This document shows positions 58,324-64,000 of a stretch of DNA of 64,000 nucleotides, piece by piece; positions within the stretch are counted from its first letter, which is position 1; every line of letters begins with the position of its first letter. This stretch comes from Kudoa neothunni (taxonomy: Eukaryota; Cnidaria): assembly GCA_964304625.1 (NCBI GenBank), contig OZ199838.1:8308001-8372000 (forward strand), written 5' to 3'. Position numbers and translations under genes: made by a program. The notes under the pieces were generated by a model, which was not told the origin of the DNA, did no database searches, and saw nothing but the letters and a program-made list of their open reading frames with translations.

Positions 58324-60857
58324 TCATGGATAAACCACTTGCATTGAAGGAGTCATATGCCTTTTCCAGGAAGCATATGATGCCTCCAATGCCGTGGTTG
58401 TGATGGAATATTTCAGTTGCTTCATTGGTTTGATCCCTTTGACGCCCAGTTGTCGGAGGATGGGATCGTTGTCGGGGTGATGCGTTCCTAGGGAGCCAAA
58501 AACCAATGCACAGAGTTCAACCTGGTAACCCAAATTTTCTAAGAGCGATTCCTCTCGCAAATATTTTCTAGCTTTGCAATCTCGTACCCTGTTCATTGCT
58601 CCATGCCCTAACTCAAAGCAGACGGTCGTTTCTACCATGAGCATCTTTCTTTCCGCCTCGTTGATAGCAAGTATGTTGGGACGACGGTTTGAAGCTATCT
58701 GTGGGATTTGATGGTTGTAACGAAACTCCCAATTTTTATTCTTCCGAATCTTTTCAACGACGAGCTTCAGGATTTTGTCATGACGTGAAGTTTGTAGCAA
58801 TGGGGAATGATTTCAACCGTTGAGCAGGTGACGCAACTTTTCGATCTCGCAGTTGCAATGACGGCAACATTGGTCAGCGGCACGTTTAGATTTAAAAAGA
58901 ATTGCTTTGGTTGGAAGAAAGTTAATGCGGTCAAGAATACCGAAGCTGTATGTGTCTAAATCAATATTTCCGGTTCGTATCCAGGAATTCGCATGTTTAT
59001 CATCCACAAAGCATCGGAGGGAGCAACCTTGATCAAACTTTTGGAACCAAGAGAGTAATCTTGATATTTGAATGTTCCATCTAAGTCGTTGGATTCTGAT
59101 GACACGGTTGCTTTGCATATCGTCGAAAAGGCTGGTGGAGAAAATATCGGTTGGTTCCATCAAGCTTGAGGGGTCCAAATCAATACTTTCCGGGTCATCT
59201 TCATCTTTTTGGAGAAGTTGGATTTTGAGGGCTTTCCCGTTGGTTCTGATAGAGGAGATTAAGCTCTTGATGTCCCTTGTAGGTCCCTGTTCTTTGTCCA
59301 GGTTCAAATAGCTTACCGGGTCGAGTGGTTGGAGTTGTGTTCTCTTGACGGTGACTTGCATAAGGTTTTCTCTTGAAATCTTCTTGATTCTTTCATCTTT
59401 CGGGTGGAGGATATTTAGACCAGATAAAAGTCTTAAAGGGTGGTAATCCTCACGAAGTGATCGAATTCCGAGCTCGCCTTGGGATGCTGACACGGAACAT
59501 TCCTTAGTTGGAGAATCTTGGCATTCGCAACCACGAGCGTATGTGTTTAACACTTGAGCGTCAATCTTCTTCAAATCCTCCATCCGTAAAAAGTCGGATT
59601 TCATGGCGTAATAGAGGGTGGGAAATAGATACATTCTAAGCAGCTCCAATTTCATGAAGCTAAAGAGAGGTGATTGGGAAATGTTGTCGAGATTTGAGAG
59701 GAAATCGTCGAAGCATTTTGGGAGATTCTTAAAAGACCCCAGGTTGGATGTGATGCTGAGGTATTTGTAAAAATCTTTCAACACAGGGATTTCGATTTTC
59801 GACATTTCGAACTTGGGAATGTATCGATCATTGATAATCTTCGCATTGTTCTTGTAGATGAGGGTTAGGGGCGCACATTTGGAGTGGTTAATGGAAAGGT
59901 GATTTTGTTGGTAAATTCTTCAAATTTTAACATAATATCGTCCATGTGATATTTAGAACTTGACATGAAAACAATATCATCTGCATAAGCAAGAGCAGAG
60001 ATACTGGAATTGTTGAAAGAATAGCCAAGGTTGGAGTGATCGAGCTCAACAAGGAAGGGATTGATGACGGAGTTGAAGAGTAACGGCGAGAGCGGGAAGC
60101 CCTGACGTACACCACATCCATTCGAACATAGTGTAGCGGAGTTATCAGCTCGGTCAGTCACATTATTGTAGCTGTTGGCACACAGATTCTTCAGGAGAAT
60201 GGGTATATTGGAAGAAACGTTATAGTTAGCGAGTTGTAGGTAGATAAGGTTGTGCGGGACCGAATCAAAAGCTTTTGTGATATCGATCCATATCACGTAA
60301 AGGGATTTTCTTCGTCGTCTTGTGTCGTCTATTTCTTCCTGAAGGATGAATGATTGCTCCATGCAACCATCACCTTGAGTGAAGCCTTTTTGGGACAGAG
60401 AAAGTTTTATTAAACCTGCCAATTTTCTGCACATTATGGACATAAATATCCTATAGACCGTTTGGGTAACTGATATTGGACGCTACTGTTTTGGATCTTT
60501 GGTGTTTGGATTTTCTGACTTGGAATCATGACGAGTCTTGATTCTAACCATTCAGAAGGGATAGATTCATGTTGCTGAATCGAGTTGAAGAGAGGGATCA
60601 AAATAAATTCTAGATTCGGTACACGTTTCCAGAATGTCATTTGAATCCCATCAGTACCTGGTGAAGTATCTTTGTTGGCTCTATCAAGAGCTAGTCGGAC
60701 GTCTTCAGGAGGAAAGTAGAAATCGGAATAGCCATCCGCAGGACGGTACGTGACATCATTAAGTTGGCTTGGTTGAGTAGAGACGGTTTCAATTGTGATG
60801 GTTGTAGTTGGTTCTTCAATATCAGTTGGAAATTGTTGTGGTTGAGTGGTTATCACT
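58324..60857 (-). pseudogene. LINE reverse transcriptase plus restriction-like endonuclease
   Basis: Minus-strand pieces in order. 60857-60434 is the N-terminal RT, with TSPGTDGIQMTFWKRVP and the RPISV motif in an adjacent frame. 60443-59865 is the RT palm, with KGFTQGDGCMEQSF, IDITKAFDSVPHN, GCGVRQGFPLSPLLFN and LAYADDIVF. 59805-58813 is thumb and linker, ending in the knuckle CCRHCNCEIEKLRHLLNG. 58800-58324 is the RLE, with RRPNILAINEAERKMLMVET and DCKARKYLREE. A TGA falls exactly at the expected last knuckle Cys. In the RLE the usual PD is PN and the usual second Asp is Glu. Three or more frame changes. Confidence 0.9.
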
Positions 60858-62690
60858 GGAGGCGACGCCGGGGAAGGGAAAGGGCAAGGGCTGAGACGAT
60901 TTCATCTGGAGTAGCTTCGCATCATTTCGTAATGTGTTCCGTTACTTAGAAGCATCGTTTCATATTTTTCCTGTATAGGATACGGAGGCGGCGAGTTTTG
61001 TTCTTCTCTTCCTCTTGTGGTAAAGGCGGTAAAGGGCGTGGATTAGGAATTGGTGGTGGAGCAATTTCGGTTTGTTGATTAACTCGGGGCTGAAACAACA
61101 TACCGAGGGATTTGGCCTTCTCTTTAACACATTTGACGAGTTCACCATATAGTTGTTGGGTTGGAACATTGTTAAGTCTGACAGTTAATTTGTCAATTGA
61201 GTTGACGTTGTTTTGTATTTTTCAGCGGTTGCTTTCTTAAGTTGACGCCGTTTTTCAGAATAGGTTGGTTGATTTGTTTGGGTTGGATCGATCTGGGGAT
61301 GGAAAATTATATCGTCGTTATCATTATCAATATTAGTATTGGTAGGTTGAAGGACATGCTCAGAAGATGGGTTTGGGGTGGCGATTGAGCAGGGAGATCG
61401 ATAGTTTGGATTGTTTGAAGATTTACAGTTGAAGCAGGTTCAATAAACTCTTCTTCTTCTGTCTCGAATTCTTCATTTGAACTTGGATTGATGGGATTAT
61501 TGCTTTGTTCATGTCTAACATTAGAAATGAACAAAGTAATGTCTTGGGATCTTGCTAGGCAATCAGTGGAGGTTATTCGGGGAAAGGTAATATGAGAATT
61601 ATCATCAACAGGAGTTATTGTTTGGGTTGGTTGTTGACTTTCGGGACTTGAGGTTAACAGAGGGGATTTGAAAGACTGGGAAGAATCGCCGTCATTAGGA
61701 ATTGATGCAGATGGCCATTTTTGCCGTGGATAGTTGAGGGAGTTGGCTAGAGGAGACGTTTCTTCATGTTCTTCGGATTGAGAGACATGAGATTTCAATG
61801 AATCGACAAATTCTCCTTCATCATCATCATCATCATCAAGAGAAGAAGAAGAATTATCAGAAGCGTTTGGGTCAAAACTGACTTTCTTACTAGCCAGGTT
61901 GAAGAATGATTTGTTGATTGTGATATTTGTTGACGGTGGTTGTTCAGGAGAGGATAAAATTGTGGACATACATGGAGATACCTGGACAATACCTGATGTA
62001 GGGGTGGGTGTGTTGTTAGATTCATTATCATCAGCTATATTTGGTTGGATTGTTGGAGGGTTTGAAGTAGCTGGATCGTCATGATTTTCGAGATTTTGGA
62101 GAGTTGATTTTTCATTTATAAAAGCAATCTTCGTAAACTTGATAACGATTGCACCTTCATTGGTTTGGGCCATTTCATAAATCTCTGGGAAAGACTCCTG
62201 CAGAGTACCGTTGTTATAAGATTCTCTTAACAGAGTTTCTATATCATCAGCTAGACGGCACACCTTTTCTTCGAGACTTAAAACCGTCGTTTTTCAGTTC
62301 CTTGCATTGTGGGTACCAGCTTAAGGAGCTCAGTCAATGGTAGTCTCTTGGCTTGGAGAAATGTTGCGGATTCATCAGCTTTCACATCAGATTCAATATT
62401 CACATTTGTAAATTCTTGAGAAGTATCAACAACGGTTGCATCAACCATTTTAGAAGGGAAATCTTTGAGTACAACACGTTGAACAGTGGCGGCATGGAGA
62501 GCATTCATTCCCTCAAAATGTAGTAACAGTTCGCCATACGAATTTCGCAAGGTTCGATAAAATAAGGAAATTTTAAGTTCTATCGGAAGCAACTTGCGTC
62601 TCTTTTCTTTTTTATTGAGATATGAGAAAAAAAGACCACATGTCGCGCACGTAATCTCGTATCTCCGCAAATACTAGTCCATTTTTGCTG
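60858..62690 (-). pseudogene. LINE N-terminal region
   Basis: Pieces 62670-62278 (130 aa, starting RRYEITCATCGLFF, with a possible zinc-binding CATC), 62263-61307 (318 aa, low-complexity Ser/Thr/Pro/Asp-rich with an acidic DDDDDDEGEF tract), and a decayed stretch to about 60880 in which QRQPTEIAPPPIP-like Pro-rich sequence can be read. The ATG near 62690 is followed two codons later by TAG. Consistent with the long variable N-terminus of single-ORF R2/R4-type elements. Confidence 0.7.
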
Positions 62691-62756
62691 ATTCAAACGT
62701 CATTTGAATCATCCAAAAAAATTACGTTTTCTTAAAATGCAAAAGAAAATCTGTGT

Positions 62757-62828
62757 GATTCCTCCGGGGTTCGAACCCGGGACCTCAAGTGTGTGAGACT
62801 TGCGTGATAACCACTACACTAAGAAATC
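62757..62828 (-). tRNA. tRNA-Val (anticodon CAC)
   Basis: 72-nt cloverleaf on the minus strand. The 7-bp acceptor is GATTTCT with AGGAATC (one T-G wobble). The D arm begins TAGTGTAGTGGTTATCAC, matching the A box of eukaryotic tRNA-Val. The anticodon stem is CAAGT/ACTTG with loop CTCACAC (anticodon CAC). The T arm is CCGGG-TTCGAAC-CCCGG. No intron. Followed by T-rich tracts (GATTTTCTTTT) suitable as Pol III termination. CCA is not encoded, as usual in eukaryotes. Confidence 0.97.
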
Positions 62829-62977
62829 CACATGTGTCATGTGTTCGTACATTGGGTTTTATTCATTGAGTAACCATAAATAAGATAGCGAACTTTGTAT
62901 TGATACCTTAACATACTTGAGGAAAATTTTTATTGAATCTTGAGTACGGAGATAACGAATTATTTTGAGCTAATTAA

Positions 62978-63472
62978 CCCTCGAGGGATTATGAGGTGAA
63001 ATTCACCCCATAAAAGGTTTAATCGTATCATATATTCTTCCATGGTCTTTTAATGTGCATGAAATTATCGCTATACCTATAAATTTATTTTAAGTGAAAA
63101 TTATGAGTGTCTGGTTTTTAAAAAAAAATACACGAAATCATTAAAAATTAAAAAACTCCCTCCAAAGATTTTGGGGTGAAATCCACCCCAGCATAATTTT
63201 TACTTAATTATTCATCCAAAAAATGTGTTTATTGTTAAAAATTAATTATATTAAAATAATAAATTAAGTTAGAATTTAAAATAAAATACATAGCAGTTAC
63301 ATTTTTTACCTTTGTGCGTTAACGAAGAATTGATGAATTATGACTTATGTCTTTTAAGGTTTTATGAGGATTAGTAAGTTGAGTAATGACACTTTCTCTC
63401 TGTATATAATGTGTCAAACCATATAATGTTTTAGAATGAATTCATTACAATTTTTTGTTTAAATAAATTTAA
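62978..63472. mobile_element. piggyBac-like terminal sequence
   Basis: TTAA (62974-62977) then CCCTCGAGGGATTATGAGG and an AGGTGAAATTCACCCC box. A second related box, CCCTCCAAAGATTTT then GGGGTGAAATCCACCCC, lies about 180 bp further in (63152-63190). This terminal-plus-subterminal spacing is also seen at 5064 and 5241. No transposase was found before the next element starts at 63473, so it is a truncated or non-autonomous copy. Confidence 0.6.
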
Positions 63473-64000
63473 CCCTGCCTGTCCGAAGCGGGGTCACTCA
63501 GGGACCCCAAAATAACCATTTTGTTTATAATTTCAAACACGTTTAATTTTCGATTGTAAAATTTCCTGAATTCCTCTATAAAGATATAAGGCTTTTATTT
63601 AAATATTTTTATATATAATTTTGTTTAATTATCATAAATAGTTTTCGCTTTTAAAATGACGTCTTACATGTTTTTTAAGAAATAATGCCAATCTCATCTC
63701 CTATTTTATTTCAAAACTACATTAACTTTTCGTATTAATTGTAAATGTCTTTTTGTATCGATATCATGGGTTGAAATCAAATTTAAAGTTACATCGTGAT
63801 ATTTTGGGGGGATTACGAAGGTTAATTCATTTCGGTCGAGTTTTATTCTAACTCTGATAAGGTAATTGGTTATGTTGAAAATTTTATTTTTTTATTTAAT
63901 TTGATAAAGCCCTTATTTTGTAATTATGAGCAACGAAGCTGATAAATATATTGATAATTCCTCTTCCACTGATCGTTATGACACTTCAGAATATGAAATT
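63473..64000 (+). mobile_element. piggyBac-like element running off the window
   Basis: TTAA (63469-63472), then CCCTGCCTGTCCGAAGC and the box GGGGTCACTCAGGGACCCC. A transposase-like reading frame begins about 450 bp inside, the spacing seen in the element at 5064-7575. The right end is outside the window. Confidence 0.55.
63926..64000 (+). CDS. partial piggyBac-like transposase N-terminus
   Basis: Opens with ATG at 63926 and runs to the window end (25 codons). Acidic and Ser/Asp-rich (MSNEADKYIDNSSSTDRYDT), like the N-terminal region of the transposase starting at 7149 (MSMSDYSEFNSELESPGSEP). Whether the frame continues intact cannot be seen. Confidence 0.45.
   Translation, partial: MSNEADKYIDNSSSTDRYDTSEYEI

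Larger units (their letters stand above)
58228..62735 (-). mobile_element. RLE-type non-LTR retrotransposon (R2/R4/NeSL group), near full length
   Basis: About 4.5 kb on the minus strand. One long coding region (about 62690-58324) has the R2-like order: N-terminal region, reverse transcriptase, CCHC knuckle, restriction-like endonuclease (RLE). The 3' end meets the tRNA-like fragment; the 5' end lies between 62690 and the tRNA-Val gene. No APE-type endonuclease is seen. The coding region has several frame changes and stops, so this copy is inactive. It is markedly GC-richer than most of the window. Assignment to R2, R4 or NeSL needs a phylogeny. Confidence 0.85.

Noticed and set aside
60764-62343. 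Plus-strand frames opposite the LINE N-terminal region
   Set aside because: They mirror low-complexity coding sequence of the LINE and show no independent homology.
1-64000. LTR retroelements, virus-like elements, CRISPR arrays or rRNA genes
   Set aside because: No paired LTRs, integrase, protease or capsid-like frames, no spacer-repeat arrays and no rRNA-like sequence were seen on either strand.

Overview
The window is AT-rich animal DNA. It has spliced genes with GT-AG introns, animal chromatin and nuclear-pore genes, and a dense load of eukaryotic DNA transposons. MIER-type ELM2-SANT proteins are animal genes. Most introns that can be placed are only about 33-63 nt, which points to a small-intron, AT-rich invertebrate. 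The sequence does not fix the phylum.

Host genes, left to right: a Rh-type ammonium-transporter homologue (+, 13854-16115, 11 exons, about 608 aa) whose two pore histidines are both Phe; a MIER-family ELM2-SANT corepressor subunit (-, 20593-18951, 11 exons, about 381 aa); a papain-fold protein lacking the catalytic Cys (+, 28612-29714, 4 exons); NUP205, the large inner-ring nucleoporin (-, 54056-37298, about 2043 aa in 9 exons), with one 10.2 kb intron among tiny ones; NSMCE1/NSE1, the RING subunit of SMC5/6 (+, 54155-55180, 8 exons), head to head with NUP205 across 98 bp; and an intact tRNA-Val(CAC) (-, 62757-62828).

Almost everything else is mobile DNA. There are at least eight piggyBac-like insertions or ends, most carrying a GGGGT...ACCCC-type palindrome near the terminus. 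There are pogo/Tigger-like elements and MITEs, one hosting a whole piggyBac copy. There are hAT elements with readable 8-bp target duplications, including one hAT inside another. Also present are a Merlin (IS1016-like) element, a FLYWCH/Mutator-type transposase remnant, two long-TIR elements and one IS630/Tc1 remnant. A nearly full-length non-LTR retrotransposon of the restriction-like-endonuclease type (about 4.5 kb, -) lies between the tRNA-Val gene and a 35-nt copy of that tRNA's 3' half.

The large NUP205 intron (42324-52567) holds at least five separate element insertions. I saw no LTR retroelement, virus-like element, rRNA or CRISPR array. The strongest leads are the tRNA-flanked LINE, the Rh homologue without its twin histidines, the protease homologue that keeps His and Asn but lost its cysteines, and the oversized NUP205 intron.
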